Shown: positions 1 to 8,590, counted from the first letter of the stretch. The stretch: 38,937 nucleotides of DNA from Oceanospirillaceae bacterium (GCA_023954795.1 JAGSHA010000003.1:1-38937), one strand, 5' to 3'. Program-made: numbers and translations. The notes: generated by a model not told the origin, from the letters alone.

Positions 1-155
1 GAATCCACAATCCATTTCGGATCGGGGCTGGTATTACCGATATCGGTTTTTTGCTCAACGCGGGACTGAGCTAAACTTTCCCCGTAATCGTTGAAAATCA
101 GTGCCCGGCTCGCTTGCCCGCCCTGATCAAGAACCAGATAAAGCGTTTCAGACAA
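1..155 (-). CDS. FGGY-family carbohydrate kinase, N-terminal fragment
   Basis: Reading leftwards from a TTG at 155, 51 codons stay open to the window edge. The residues include LVLDQGGQASRALIF, the first phosphate-binding strand and loop of FGGY sugar kinases (the glycerol kinase counterpart is LDQGTTSSR). The TTG is preferred because AAGGGGG lies 5 bases upstream; a GTG at 161 is in frame but overlaps that ribosome site. The family phosphorylates sugars or polyols with ATP in the cytoplasm. The usual Thr-Thr of the loop is replaced by Gly-Gln, so it is probably not classical glycerol kinase. The substrate cannot be told from this fragment. It is divergent from tmcA across about 185 bp. Confidence 0.7.
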   Translation of the reverse strand, partial: MSETLYLVLDQGGQASRALIFNDYGESLAQSRVEQKTDIGNTSPDPKWIVD

Positions 156-161
156 TCGCAC

Positions 162-340
162 CCCCTTAGGCTAAGCCCTGTACCTACAGCATAGTCCTGA
201 GTCAATTACTCAGCGAGCATTTCAGCTACAATGCACGCTGTCTGTGATCAGTTTGCAGTCGTGTCGTGTTATATATTGGACGTGAACGGGCGTTCGCTGG
301 GACGGCTAGAGTAGATATTTGGGTAGTTATGGAGGTAAGA
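162..340. promoter_or_regulatory. Divergent kinase/tmcA intergenic region with short palindrome
   Basis: This 179-bp gap separates the minus-strand kinase start from tmcA. It contains the inverted repeat CTGAGT-CAATT-ACTCAG at 197-213. A TACAAT hexamer at 227-232 could be a tmcA -10 box, but I see no convincing -35 partner. Both promoters presumably lie here because the genes diverge; that is inference from layout. Confidence 0.3.
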
Positions 341-2482
341 ATGACCCGGCGCGAAACTGTCGTGCAATTGCTGGAGGGAGCCCGGCACAATAATCACCGC
401 CAGTTGCTGGTGGTGGCGGGTGATCGTGACTGGACGATCGCTCAGGCTGAACAGATTCAAAGCTGGTTGTGCACTGAACCGGACACGCACCTCTGGGTCT
501 CTCAGCAAGCACCTGCGGGTAGCACCGGCGTAGGTTCCCGCGATCTACACCGTTACCTCGGTCGTGAAACTGAGCTGCTGATTTTTGATGCCTGGGATGG
601 GTTTAACCCAAATGCCTTTGGTCAGATCAGTGGGACCTTGTGTGGGGGCGGCTTGCTGGTTCTATTATGTCCTGAACTCAACGACTGGCATGAATATGAA
701 GATCCAGAGCACAAAGCGCTGGTGGTGGAGCCTTATGGGGTCGAAGCGGTAGGGCGACGTTTTATTCGTCGACTGGTTTCGCTGATTCGTCAGGAAGATC
801 AATTGGCATTGCTGACGTCTGATGGTTTTCACACAGAATTTCATACTCGCTCGAAACCATCCTCTTCAGGCCATAACAATGTCCCTGCGCCTTATGCATC
901 TGCGGATCAGCAAAAGGCTGTCGATCTGATTACCAAGACGCTTTCCCGTGGTCGGCGTCCGGTAGTTATGACCGCTGATCGGGGTCGCGGGAAGTCCGCA
1001 GCATTGGGCATTACCGCCAGCCAATTGATGCGCAAGGGCGCCAGGCAGGTGTGGGTAACGGCACCCTCTCTGGAGAATGTCGCCGAGGTCTTTAGCCATG
1101 CAGCAGCGCAATTAACACCGGCTCAGGTTGAGAAAGGGCGTGTCACCTGCGGCTCTACAGTACTGCAATATATTGCTCCTGATGATGCCTGCCGTATCGA
1201 CGGGCATGGAGCCGTTTTGCTGGTGGATGAAGCCGCGGCGATCCCAGCTCCTGTGCTGACACGCTTATTGGAGCGTTTCCCTCGAATTGTATTCTCCACC
1301 ACGGTTCATGGTTATGAAGGGACAGGGCAGGGGTTTGCTGTTCGTTTCCGGCGAGAGCTGGACCGACGCACGCCCAACTGGAGAGCCATTGAGCTGGTAG
1401 AACCGATACGCTGGGCAGCGGGAGACCCTCTGGAAGCGTTCGTCTTTGATAGCTTGTTACTTAATGCTGAGGCGTTATCTGAAGATGAAGCCCAGCAATG
1501 TGATGGCGAAACATTGACCATAAGCTGTGTGGAGAGGGATCAGTTATTGGCCGATGATGTGTTGCTCAAACAGTTATTTGGTCTGTTGGTATTGGCTCAT
1601 TACCGTACTACCCCCGGCGACCTGCGTATTCTGCTCGACAGTCCGAACCTGACGGTTTGGGTCGCCCAGCAGAATAATCAGGTGGTAGGTGCTGCGCTGG
1701 TTGCGGAGGAGGGCCCAATTTCAGTGGCGCTGGCCCAGGCGCTTTGGGAAGGGACTCGCCGTCCAAAGGGGCATTTATTGCCGCAAACGGTGATTGGTCA
1801 GGAAGGTTATCTGGAAGCTGCGCCGTTACGTTGTGGCCGTATTATGCGTATTGCGGTGCATCCGATGTTGCAACGGCAGGGTGTTGCACGTCAGATGTTG
1901 CGTGAGATTGCAGAATTCGGGATGCAACATCAATGGGACTATCTGGGTTCCAGCTTTGGTGCGACCGAAGAGCTGTTGCTGTTCTGGCAAAGTAATGGTT
2001 TTGGCGCGATTCGTCTGGGTGAAAACCGCGATGCGGTGAGCGGTACACATGCGGCCCTGGTATGTCGTCCGTTGTCTGACCCCGGCCGTTTAATGTACAA
2101 CCATTTGCGTGAACGCTTCACCCAGCAGTTACCCTTGCTGTTGGGTTATAACTTACGCGACCTTGAGGTCGAGGTTTTGCCGATGCTGCTGCAAGGAATG
2201 CGCTTTGATACGGACCTTAGTCGACACGATCTTCGTGACCTGGAGGCGTTTGTTCAGCACAACCGCAGTTATGAAAGCTGCATTGCGCCGATTCGCAAGT
2301 TGGTGATTCGTGCGTTGAAAAATCGTTCAGTCTGGCACGCGTTGACACCGGACGAGCTATCCTTATTGGTATCTAAAGCACTACAGCAACGCAGTTGGGA
2401 AGAAATTAATGCGGAATCTGGCCGGAAAACACTGATGCGACGCATGCGTGCGCTGATAGGTGAGTGTCTCAGATTATCCTGA
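341..2482 (+). CDS. tmcA: tRNA(Met) cytidine acetyltransferase TmcA
   Basis: The 713-residue product matches TmcA (E. coli protein about 671). TmcA uses acetyl-CoA and ATP to form N4-acetylcytidine at the wobble base of elongator tRNA-Met in the cytoplasm. Domains in order are an N-terminal DUF1726-like part, a RecA-like helicase module with Walker A TADRGRGKS (about 211-219) and Walker B LLVDEAAA (about 293-300), a GNAT module with RIAVHPMLQRQGVARQML near 500-520, and a C-terminal tRNA-binding part. The ATG at 341 is chosen because GGAGGT at 331-336 sits just upstream; the frame is open back to 266 without a comparable ribosome site. The gene appears monocistronic, and I see no clear terminator after it. 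Confidence 0.93.
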   Translation: MTRRETVVQLLEGARHNNHRQLLVVAGDRDWTIAQAEQIQSWLCTEPDTHLWVSQQAPAGSTGVGSRDLHRYLGRETELLIFDAWDGFNPNAFGQISGTLCGGGLLVLLCPELNDWHEYEDPEHKALVVEPYGVEAVGRRFIRRLVSLIRQEDQLALLTSDGFHTEFHTRSKPSSSGHNNVPAPYASADQQKAVDLITKTLSRGRRPVVMTADRGRGKSAALGITASQLMRKGARQVWVTAPSLENVAEVFSHAAAQLTPAQVEKGRVTCGSTVLQYIAPDDACRIDGHGAVLLVDEAAAIPAPVLTRLLERFPRIVFSTTVHGYEGTGQGFAVRFRRELDRRTPNWRAIELVEPIRWAAGDPLEAFVFDSLLLNAEALSEDEAQQCDGETLTISCVERDQLLADDVLLKQLFGLLVLAHYRTTPGDLRILLDSPNLTVWVAQQNNQVVGAALVAEEGPISVALAQALWEGTRRPKGHLLPQTVIGQEGYLEAAPLRCGRIMRIAVHPMLQRQGVARQMLREIAEFGMQHQWDYLGSSFGATEELLLFWQSNGFGAIRLGENRDAVSGTHAALVCRPLSDPGRLMYNHLRERFTQQLPLLLGYNLRDLEVEVLPMLLQGMRFDTDLSRHDLRDLEAFVQHNRSYESCIAPIRKLVIRALKNRSVWHALTPDELSLLVSKALQQRSWEEINAESGRKTLMRRMRALIGECLRLS

Positions 2483-2649
2483 TTAGCCTAACGGGTGGCG
2501 AGAATGTATCTAGCGATGATCGCCGCCCGACCGCCTGTTTCTCTCACGGAGCGTTTTCATAACGCCCTGTTCGGCTCTGTTGTTGTCCTGAAAACTGACC
2601 TCGGTATTTATACATGTGTGATATGTCATTCAATGTTTTTGTGAGCGTC

Positions 2650-2676
2650 TTTGATACCTGATTGACAGGTATCAAA
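2650..2676. promoter_or_regulatory. Perfect 11-bp inverted repeat upstream of hemerythrin gene
   Basis: TTTGATACCTG (2650-2660) and CAGGTATCAAA (2666-2676) are exact reverse complements around a 5-base centre, ending 62 bases before the hemerythrin start. No T-run follows on the plus strand, so it does not look like a terminator for tmcA. It could be an operator or a leader hairpin. A possible promoter (TTGTCC near 2583, TATTTA about 16 bases on) lies upstream, which would place the repeat within the transcript. Confidence 0.5.
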
Positions 2677-2738
2677 AACATAAAGCGATGCCGGGATATA
2701 TAGTTAGTCAAATGCACACAATTACTGGAGGCTTCGTT

Positions 2739-3287
2739 ATGACCATCCTGAATGAGTTGCACCAGGATCATATCAATCTCAACAAGATGCTGGCGATCTT
2801 GCGCCTCAAAGTTGAAAAACTACGGGCGGGAAATCATCCAAACTTCAGCCTGATGGCCGACGTGATCGATTACATCTCAAATTACGCTGACGCGTATCAT
2901 CATCCTCGTGAAGACAGTTTGTACCACCATTTTCATGGACGTAGTTCTGAACTGGATGCATTGCTTAAAAACTGCGAACAAGCTCACCAGAGTATGCGCG
3001 AGACCTGTGTGGAGCTGTCAGAAACCATCGATGGCATTTTGCACGATGCGGTTATTCCGATGGATGAGTTTACCGATAAGCTGGAAGCTTTCCTCGATGA
3101 GCAGGCAGAGCATTTGAATCTTGAAGAGGGCTCTTTGTTTCCGATGATACAGGGTATTGCGACGGATCAGGATTGGGCGCAGCTTATTACTGAATTACCT
3201 AAGTCCGACGATCCTTTATTTGGTGAAAAACAAGCGGTCGAATATAGCGAACTGTATAAAGAGCTGCTGGTGGATATGAACGAATAG
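2739..3287 (+). CDS. Hemerythrin-like (HHE) domain protein
   Basis: The 182-residue soluble protein carries the HHE cation-binding pattern of a di-iron four-helix bundle: His11, YHHPRED (His54/His55/Glu58), AHQS (His83) and EHLNLEEGSLFP (His125 with Glu129). Bacterial relatives bind O2 or handle iron, nitric oxide or oxidative stress; the role of this one is not shown. The ATG at 2739 has TGGAGG at 2726-2731, seven bases upstream; the frame extends to 2688 without a good ribosome site. It is convergent with the GGDEF gene. An exact palindrome lies in its upstream region. Confidence 0.85.
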   Translation: MTILNELHQDHINLNKMLAILRLKVEKLRAGNHPNFSLMADVIDYISNYADAYHHPREDSLYHHFHGRSSELDALLKNCEQAHQSMRETCVELSETIDGILHDAVIPMDEFTDKLEAFLDEQAEHLNLEEGSLFPMIQGIATDQDWAQLITELPKSDDPLFGEKQAVEYSELYKELLVDMNE

Positions 3288-3341
3288 ACAGGCGCGAAAG
3301 AATACGTCTGTTTGCATGATCCAGTCAGCTGGATATCCCAT

Positions 3342-3372
3342 ACCCAGGAAACTGCTTGTCGGTGTCCTGGGT
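3342..3372. terminator. Possible bidirectional hairpin between convergent genes
   Basis: ACCCAGGA (3342-3349) and TCCTGGGT (3365-3372) form an exact 8-bp stem with a 15-base loop between the convergent hemerythrin and GGDEF genes. There is no strong T-run on either side, so a terminator is inferred mainly from position. Confidence 0.35.
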
Positions 3373-3385
3373 CTTCAAATGTGTG

Positions 3386-4522
3386 TTATACCACTTCCAG
3401 CTTAGGCTTTGCGGGGGGCTCTGATCCCGACGTTGCGACAAACTGGACCTGATCACGACCCGCTGCTTTTGAGTGGTAAACCGCCTTATCCGCGGCGGAA
3501 ATCAGATTATAGGCAAGCCTTTCGAACGTATCTCGCTTATAACTTGCCGGGTAGCACGTAGAAACGCCTATCGATGTCGTCATTCGGAAGGGTTCGCCCT
3601 TATCGCTGCGGAAAATCAGGGCATTAAACTTTTCACGCAGGTTGTCTGCCAGCTGAACGGACTGAAGTTCATCACAGTTCGGTAGCAGAATGGAAAACTC
3701 TTCACCGCCATAGCGAGCGACGACATCCGATTTTCGCTGCTGCTGTTTTAAAAAGCCGCCTACCGTTCGTAGCACCCGATCACCGGATAAGTGACCGTAC
3801 TTGTCGTTGACGAGTTTAAAGTAGTCCAGATCCAGAAACAGACAACTCAGCGGGTATTCGCTGCGGCTGGCGCGGGATATCTCGCGCTGAATTTCAATCT
3901 CGAACGAACGCCGATTGTTCACACGGGTGAGCACATCAATGATGCTCATCCGCTTCATATTTTCATAGTTGATGCAATTTTCGATACAGATCGATATGAC
4001 TGATGCCAGATGTTTGATGTAGTCGTACATCATTGCATTGGAGTATCGGGTTGGATCTCCACTGCCCAGGTGAAGGCTGCCGATGATGCAGTTATGACGC
4101 TCAAGTGGCAGTAGAGCGCAGGACAGGATGTAATGGGAGCCCGGAAAAGCGGTCTCTCTGATCGTATCATCCGGTTCCCCTACGACCAGCTTCTTATCGG
4201 TGTATAGGGTCTTTAACAGACGCTGATTCTCAACAAAACGCAGAGTATTCGCAGGTGGAGGGGGAACATAATCTTCGAGCAGCGTGCGTGCGGCTTGCTG
4301 GGGATCGAACAGTACAAGATTTACCGCATCAAGGCGGAAGTATTCGCGAAACTCGATCAGGATCAGGTCCAGCAGTTCTGACAAGCTGGTACAGGAGAGA
4401 AGACGTATCTCCATCTCAAAAAAACTCTTTACGATAGCTTCGTTGCGTTCGACCTTGGAGGCCAGCAAACGTAGCGATCGTTTGAGTTCTCTGTTTTCCC
4501 GTTCCAACGAATGTTTACTCAT
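3386..4522 (-). CDS. GGDEF diguanylate cyclase with N-terminal GAF/DUF484-like sensor
   Basis: The 378-residue protein begins with a charged coiled-coil-like stretch (1-40), continues with a GAF/DUF484-like sensory domain (about 45-185) and ends in a GGDEF domain (about 190-365). The active-site motif is intact as GGEEF at 272-276, and an inhibitory-site RxxD (RKSD, 263-266) lies five residues before it. It is therefore predicted to make cyclic di-GMP from two GTP and to be product-inhibited. LDLDYFKLVNDKYGH (230-244) carries the metal-binding Asp region. No membrane segment or signal peptide is evident, so it is likely cytosolic. The ligand sensed is unknown. It is convergent with the hemerythrin gene and separated by 180 bp from iorB downstream. 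Confidence 0.9.
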   Translation of the reverse strand: MSKHSLERENRELKRSLRLLASKVERNEAIVKSFFEMEIRLLSCTSLSELLDLILIEFREYFRLDAVNLVLFDPQQAARTLLEDYVPPPPANTLRFVENQRLLKTLYTDKKLVVGEPDDTIRETAFPGSHYILSCALLPLERHNCIIGSLHLGSGDPTRYSNAMMYDYIKHLASVISICIENCINYENMKRMSIIDVLTRVNNRRSFEIEIQREISRASRSEYPLSCLFLDLDYFKLVNDKYGHLSGDRVLRTVGGFLKQQQRKSDVVARYGGEEFSILLPNCDELQSVQLADNLREKFNALIFRSDKGEPFRMTTSIGVSTCYPASYKRDTFERLAYNLISAADKAVYHSKAAGRDQVQFVATSGSEPPAKPKLEVV

Positions 4523-4702
4523 CCTGTCCCCGGTTTTGTCCCCGTACTAAAGGTTATCGGCGAACTGTGACAAATATAAAACGAATTTTTTGAGGAAGGA
4601 ACTGCAAAAAACGGGTAATGGGATGAAGTCTGTCTCAAGCAGCTCTTGCAGAGATGTGCTGCGCTGACCTTATTCATAGACCAGCGCATGCCTGGGAGCG
4701 TG

Positions 4703-5296
4703 TCAGGAGAAGGCTTTGCGCCCTAGCTCAAAGGCTTGGTGGTTCAGAGCAAGCAAAGCTTCCCCTTTGTTTTTAAAGCGGGCTGTCAGGCTGTTTTCGA
4801 TCGTACCGGCAGGAAAGGGTAAGCGATCAGAAATTGCACCCAGCATAATACTATTAACTAAACGCCGATCACCCAGATCAATTGCAGATTGTCCGGCATT
4901 GTAATCATGGGTTTCGACACCCATTTTCCTCATCTTTTCGATCGGTTCATCCGGATAATCAAATAAACCAATTGAAACAACAGGGGGTTCCTGTGCAAAG
5001 GTATTGACCATTGCCAGGCCATCACCTTTCAGGTGAGATGACCAGCGCAGTGCTTCTGCAGGTTCAAACGCCAGCATCAGATCTGCATCACCGGCTTGGA
5101 TTGCAGGCGAGTAGACCTTGGGGCCAAAGCGGACGTGGGAGGTCACGACACCGCCGCGCTGTGCCATCCCGGCCACTTCCGTTTTCTTGACGTCATAGCC
5201 CAGAGAAAGCGCGCTGGTGGCGAGAATATCGGCGGCAGTCATAACGCCCTGACCACCGATGCCGACAACGAGAATATTTGTTACTTCGTTATTCAC
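4703..5296 (-). CDS. iorB: Indolepyruvate oxidoreductase subunit beta
   Basis: The 197-residue protein is the gamma/beta-type subunit of 2-oxoacid:ferredoxin oxidoreductases. It has the glycine-rich GIGGQGVMTAADIL near the N terminus and AQRGG further on. With IorA it oxidatively decarboxylates aryl pyruvates (indolepyruvate, phenylpyruvate) from aromatic amino-acid transamination to aryl-acetyl-CoA, reducing ferredoxin. Its ATG overlaps the iorA stop by four bases (5293-5296, ATGA), implying translational coupling and stoichiometric expression. I see no convincing terminator between its stop and the GGDEF start. Confidence 0.88.
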   Translation of the reverse strand: MNNEVTNILVVGIGGQGVMTAADILATSALSLGYDVKKTEVAGMAQRGGVVTSHVRFGPKVYSPAIQAGDADLMLAFEPAEALRWSSHLKGDGLAMVNTFAQEPPVVSIGLFDYPDEPIEKMRKMGVETHDYNAGQSAIDLGDRRLVNSIMLGAISDRLPFPAGTIENSLTARFKNKGEALLALNHQAFELGRKAFS

Positions 5297-7158
5297 TTGA
5301 TTTCCACCGCATCTATTTTAGTGACGTTGTAAGCCGGAATAATGGCATCCGGGGCACAAGGTTTAGTGCACAGATTACAGCCCGTGCAGGCAGCTGTATC
5401 GATGCTGACAAAGGCGAGTTCTTTCTCTTTACCATTCGGTTTTACAACGGTTTCCCGGCGATCAACCAGAATAGCCGGACAGCCGATATCCAGACAGTTG
5501 CTACAACCGGTGCATTTGTCTGCGTCGACTTTCAGCGGTGGCAGCTTGCTGTAGCGTTCGGTGAGAACACAAGGTTGGTTGGTGATGATGACTGACGGTT
5601 CAGGAACTTTGACCTCCTGTCGCAGTGCTTTAAACAGAATCGGCATCTCGTATGGATTTACTTCGTGGATACGTTCCGGTTTTACCCCCAGTGCTTCACA
5701 CAGCTTGCGGAAGTCCACTTGCATGGTTTGTTCTCCATGCAAGTTAAGGCCAGATGACGGTGCGTCCTGTCCACCCGTCATACCCACCGCACGGTTATCC
5801 AGCAGCAGAATGGTGACGTTGCCCTTGTTGTAGGTGATATCCAGCAGACCCTGCATACCCATGTGCAGGAAGGTAGAGTCACCGATGACTGCAAGCACGT
5901 TCTTGTTCTCATCGCACTCTGCGCGGCCTTTATCCAAGCCTTGGGCAACACTCAGTGAGGCACCCATGCTGATGGTGGTATCCAGTGCATTCCAAGGGTG
6001 CCCTGCGCCGAGTGTATAGCAACCAATATCGCCTGAGATGATGGTGTTCTTCACATGGGACAGGCAGTAATAGATCCCCAGATGTGGACACGCAACACAC
6101 ATGGTTGGTGGGCGAGGGAATACCTGAGCGGTCGGAATCAGCTCGCTTTCCGCAATGGCTTCCCCAATCAGTTTACTGACCGGTGGTGTAATGACTGCCG
6201 GTGACAATTCGCCAATCTTCGGCAGCAGATCCTTGCCGTAAACGTCTACACCGGCTGCACGCAGTTCGGTTTCCAGAAGCGGTTCGACTTCCTCGACCAC
6301 AACCAGCTTTTCCACATCTCCCGCGAAGGTGCGAATGCTCTCAATGGGAGCCGGGTGACTGAAACCCAGTTTAAATACCGGTGCATCAGGAAAGGATTCT
6401 TTCACGTGATAGTAAGCCGCGCCAGACGTGACAAAACCAACCCGCGTATCAGAACCTGAGTCGATACGGTTGAGTTCGGTATCGGCAGCGAAACTTTTTA
6501 ATGTTTCGTCACGTGCCATCATCATTGGAATTCGATTCTTGGCATTACCGGGAACCATGACAAAGCGCGCAGGATCTTTCTTAAATCCAGTGCCTGTATG
6601 GCTTTCAGGCTCGCTGTTAATGACGACGCCTTTAACGTGGCAGATACGCGTGGTCAGGCGAACGATGACCGGCACCTCAAACTGTTCGGAGATACCGTAG
6701 GCCGCTCGAGTCATCTCATAGGCTTCTTGCGCGTCACTGGGCTCGAGTATCGGCAGGTGAGCAAAGCGGCCCCAATAACGGGAATCTTGTTCATTCTGCG
6801 ATGATGACAAACCCACATCATCCGCGACGACGATAACCAGGCCGCCGACAGCCCCGACCAGTGTCTGAGTCATAAAAGCATCAGAGGCAACATTCATTCC
6901 TACATGCTTCATTGCACACAGAGCACGACTGCCCGCCATTGACGCACCAATTGCCACTTCCAGAGAGACTTTCTCGTTGATCGACCATTCTGAATAGATG
7001 TCGGGATACTGAGAAACATACTCAAGGATTTCAGTGGAAGGTGTGCCTGGATAAGCTGCAGCAACCTTCACACCCGCGTCGCGGGCTGCTTGGGCTATAG
7101 CTTCGTTACCAGAGATAAACTGGCGCAGATCTGCGGATCTGGGTTCGGCGGCGTTCAA
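5293..7158 (-). CDS. iorA: Indolepyruvate ferredoxin oxidoreductase subunit alpha
   Basis: The 621-residue protein has the IorA layout: an N-terminal pyrimidine-binding thiamine-diphosphate domain starting near SGNEAIAQAARDAG, a middle transketolase-C-like part, a TPP-binding domain with GDSTFLHMGMQGL and DNRAVGMTGGQ, and a C-terminal double ferredoxin module. The cluster motifs are CTGCSNCLDIGCP and CTGCNLCTKPCAP, enough for two [4Fe-4S] clusters. I chose the TTG at 7158 because AAGGAG lies six bases upstream and the N terminus then matches the family; the frame is open to a GTG at 7200 that lacks a good ribosome site. It forms an operon with iorB, with an Lrp/AsnC regulator upstream on the same strand. 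Confidence 0.88.
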   Translation of the reverse strand: MNAAEPRSADLRQFISGNEAIAQAARDAGVKVAAAYPGTPSTEILEYVSQYPDIYSEWSINEKVSLEVAIGASMAGSRALCAMKHVGMNVASDAFMTQTLVGAVGGLVIVVADDVGLSSSQNEQDSRYWGRFAHLPILEPSDAQEAYEMTRAAYGISEQFEVPVIVRLTTRICHVKGVVINSEPESHTGTGFKKDPARFVMVPGNAKNRIPMMMARDETLKSFAADTELNRIDSGSDTRVGFVTSGAAYYHVKESFPDAPVFKLGFSHPAPIESIRTFAGDVEKLVVVEEVEPLLETELRAAGVDVYGKDLLPKIGELSPAVITPPVSKLIGEAIAESELIPTAQVFPRPPTMCVACPHLGIYYCLSHVKNTIISGDIGCYTLGAGHPWNALDTTISMGASLSVAQGLDKGRAECDENKNVLAVIGDSTFLHMGMQGLLDITYNKGNVTILLLDNRAVGMTGGQDAPSSGLNLHGEQTMQVDFRKLCEALGVKPERIHEVNPYEMPILFKALRQEVKVPEPSVIITNQPCVLTERYSKLPPLKVDADKCTGCSNCLDIGCPAILVDRRETVVKPNGKEKELAFVSIDTAACTGCNLCTKPCAPDAIIPAYNVTKIDAVEIK

Positions 7159-7341
7159 TATCGGCTCCTTGGGTGTGCTTATGATAGTTTTTTGGTGCAC
7201 ACCTATGTGAAAAATGAATCATTTCGAGCCATGTTACGCAGTTACCCATATGGGGCTTTAGATCCAGATCAAATTTTGGACAAAAGATGCATGAATTATT
7301 CTATGGTTGGAATCAGGTTTCGTATTTTTAAATATTTTGGA

Positions 7342-7371
7342 ATTATTGTTCTTTGCTTTGTTCGTGCAAAG
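7342..7371 (-). promoter_or_regulatory. Candidate iorAB promoter with overlapping palindrome
   Basis: Within the AT-rich 273-bp gap upstream of iorA, the minus strand shows TTGCAC (7364-7369), a 16-base spacer and AATAAT (7342-7347). Overlapping it, CTTTGC (7351-7356) and GCAAAG (7366-7371) form an inverted repeat with a 9-base centre. This is the kind of site an Lrp/AsnC dimer could bind, and such a regulator gene lies immediately upstream. The -35 match is only partial. Confidence 0.35.
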
Positions 7372-7431
7372 TAATCCCTGCCTTTGATCGTGAAAGCAAT
7401 CAGACGTTGAGATCAGAGTGTATAGAGGGGC

Positions 7432-7890
7432 TTAGAGTGGAAGTGCAGTGGTGGATTTTTTCTGGTTTAAGACAAAGCTGGTGTTCATCGAGCGGATATC
7501 GGTCTGACGCAAAAGCTCGCGACTGATATAGGTTTCGTAGGCTTCCATGCTGCCGCAAGCAATTTTCAGAAGATAGTCGTATTCACCACTGACCGAACAA
7601 CATTCTAGGATTTGGGCGCTGGAGCGGACAAATTCGTCAAAACGTTCCGAAGATTCCGGACGGTGATCGTTCAGAGATACTTGAGCATAAGCCAGAACTG
7701 GCACGCCAATCTCTTTGGGTGCCAGCAGCGCGACATACTCTTTAATAACGCCGATCTCTTCAAGACGTTTTACCCGGCGCCAGCAGGGAGAGGGGGAAAG
7801 GCCCACTTTTTCGGCAAGCTCTTGATTCGATAAGCGAGCATCTTTCTGTAATTGATCAAGAATAGCCAGGTCGAGTGAGTCGAGTTTCAT
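7432..7890 (-). CDS. Lrp/AsnC family transcriptional regulator
   Basis: The 152-residue protein (family usually 150-165) has an N-terminal helix-turn-helix (RLSNQELAEKVGLSPSPCWR, about 19-38) and a C-terminal RAM ligand-binding domain (about 65-140). The family forms dimers to octamers that sense amino acids and bind near promoters. The ATG at 7890 is preferred because MKLDSLDLAILDQLQ is the usual family N terminus; the frame is open to 7965 with a non-conserved extension. It lies upstream of iorAB on the same strand, suggesting control of aromatic amino-acid degradation. That link is inferred from position only. Confidence 0.88.
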   Translation of the reverse strand: MKLDSLDLAILDQLQKDARLSNQELAEKVGLSPSPCWRRVKRLEEIGVIKEYVALLAPKEIGVPVLAYAQVSLNDHRPESSERFDEFVRSSAQILECCSVSGEYDYLLKIACGSMEAYETYISRELLRQTDIRSMNTSFVLNQKKSTTALPL

Positions 7891-8010
7891 GGGTAATTTA
7901 TTTCTCTGAATATCTAAATGGAGCAACAATCTTCTGTTGTAGTTGGATTGTAATGCTTTTTTCAAAGCAGGTCTGTGCCAAAAGTGCGTTTAGGATCAAA
8001 GGATGAGGAT

Positions 8011-8493
8011 CTATTTCAGCGTTTTGCTGGCAATGACTTCGTACGCCGTAAACTGTTCTCGTTGCCAGAACGCCTCCGCTGCGGGGTTATCGCTGTCCCA
8101 GGCGACTTGAAGGCATTGGGTTCCCATTGTCTTCAACTGGGTTTCTGCTGCCTTTAAAAGTGCTGATGCTATACCGTGGCGACGGCAGTCCGGTTCAACC
8201 CAAAGGGAATACAGAACGGCTATCTTGGGCAATGCGACCGCTGGCTTTTCATAAACATACGCTGACAGGGTCCCCACCAATCCGGTTTCCGTTACGGCGA
8301 CCAGAGAGATAGCGGTCTCTGACGTAATACTATGAGTGACCAAGTTTTCAGTACGTTGCTTAACTTCATCCTGCAGATCGCCGCCGAAAGGTTGCTGCTT
8401 TTTGCTGGCGTCCAATTTTAGCCAAAGCTGACAGATTGACTCTATTTCACTTTCAAGAGCAGGTCGGATGGAAAACGTTTGGGAGGTAAGCAT
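8011..8493 (-). CDS. GNAT family N-acetyltransferase
   Basis: The 160-residue single-domain protein has the GNAT fold signature. Strand and motif A read LYSLWVEPDCRRHGIASALL, where RRHGIA is the acetyl-CoA pyrophosphate loop (R/Q-x-x-G-x-A). The N terminus (FSIRPALESEIESICQLW) is the typical first strand and helix. The substrate is unknown. It is divergent from rsuA with under 100 bp between starts, and lies 120 bp upstream of the Lrp gene on the same strand. No strong ribosome site is seen before its ATG. Confidence 0.82.
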   Translation of the reverse strand: MLTSQTFSIRPALESEIESICQLWLKLDASKKQQPFGGDLQDEVKQRTENLVTHSITSETAISLVAVTETGLVGTLSAYVYEKPAVALPKIAVLYSLWVEPDCRRHGIASALLKAAETQLKTMGTQCLQVAWDSDNPAAEAFWQREQFTAYEVIASKTLK

Positions 8494-8590
8494 CTTTCAG
8501 GGACACCTTATCAACGGAAGATGCGTTTTATTGTATCTGAAGTGCTGCTGTATGGGCGGTCTAACGTTGAACTCTGGCATAATAGCGCGC

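Noticed and set aside
2483..2600. Possible terminator after tmcA (AGCGTT...AACGCC)
   Set aside because: The stem is about five bases with no T-run, too weak to report.
2650..2676. FNR-type site in the palindrome before the hemerythrin gene
   Set aside because: The TTGAT and ATCAA halves are present, but they are 15 bases apart instead of four, so it is not a standard FNR box.
8578..8590. Leaderless promoter for rsuA (CATAAT seven bases before the ATG)
   Set aside because: No -35 hexamer is found at 16-18 bases, and TTGAAC is only five bases away. It could be chance, so it is noted only in the gene entry.
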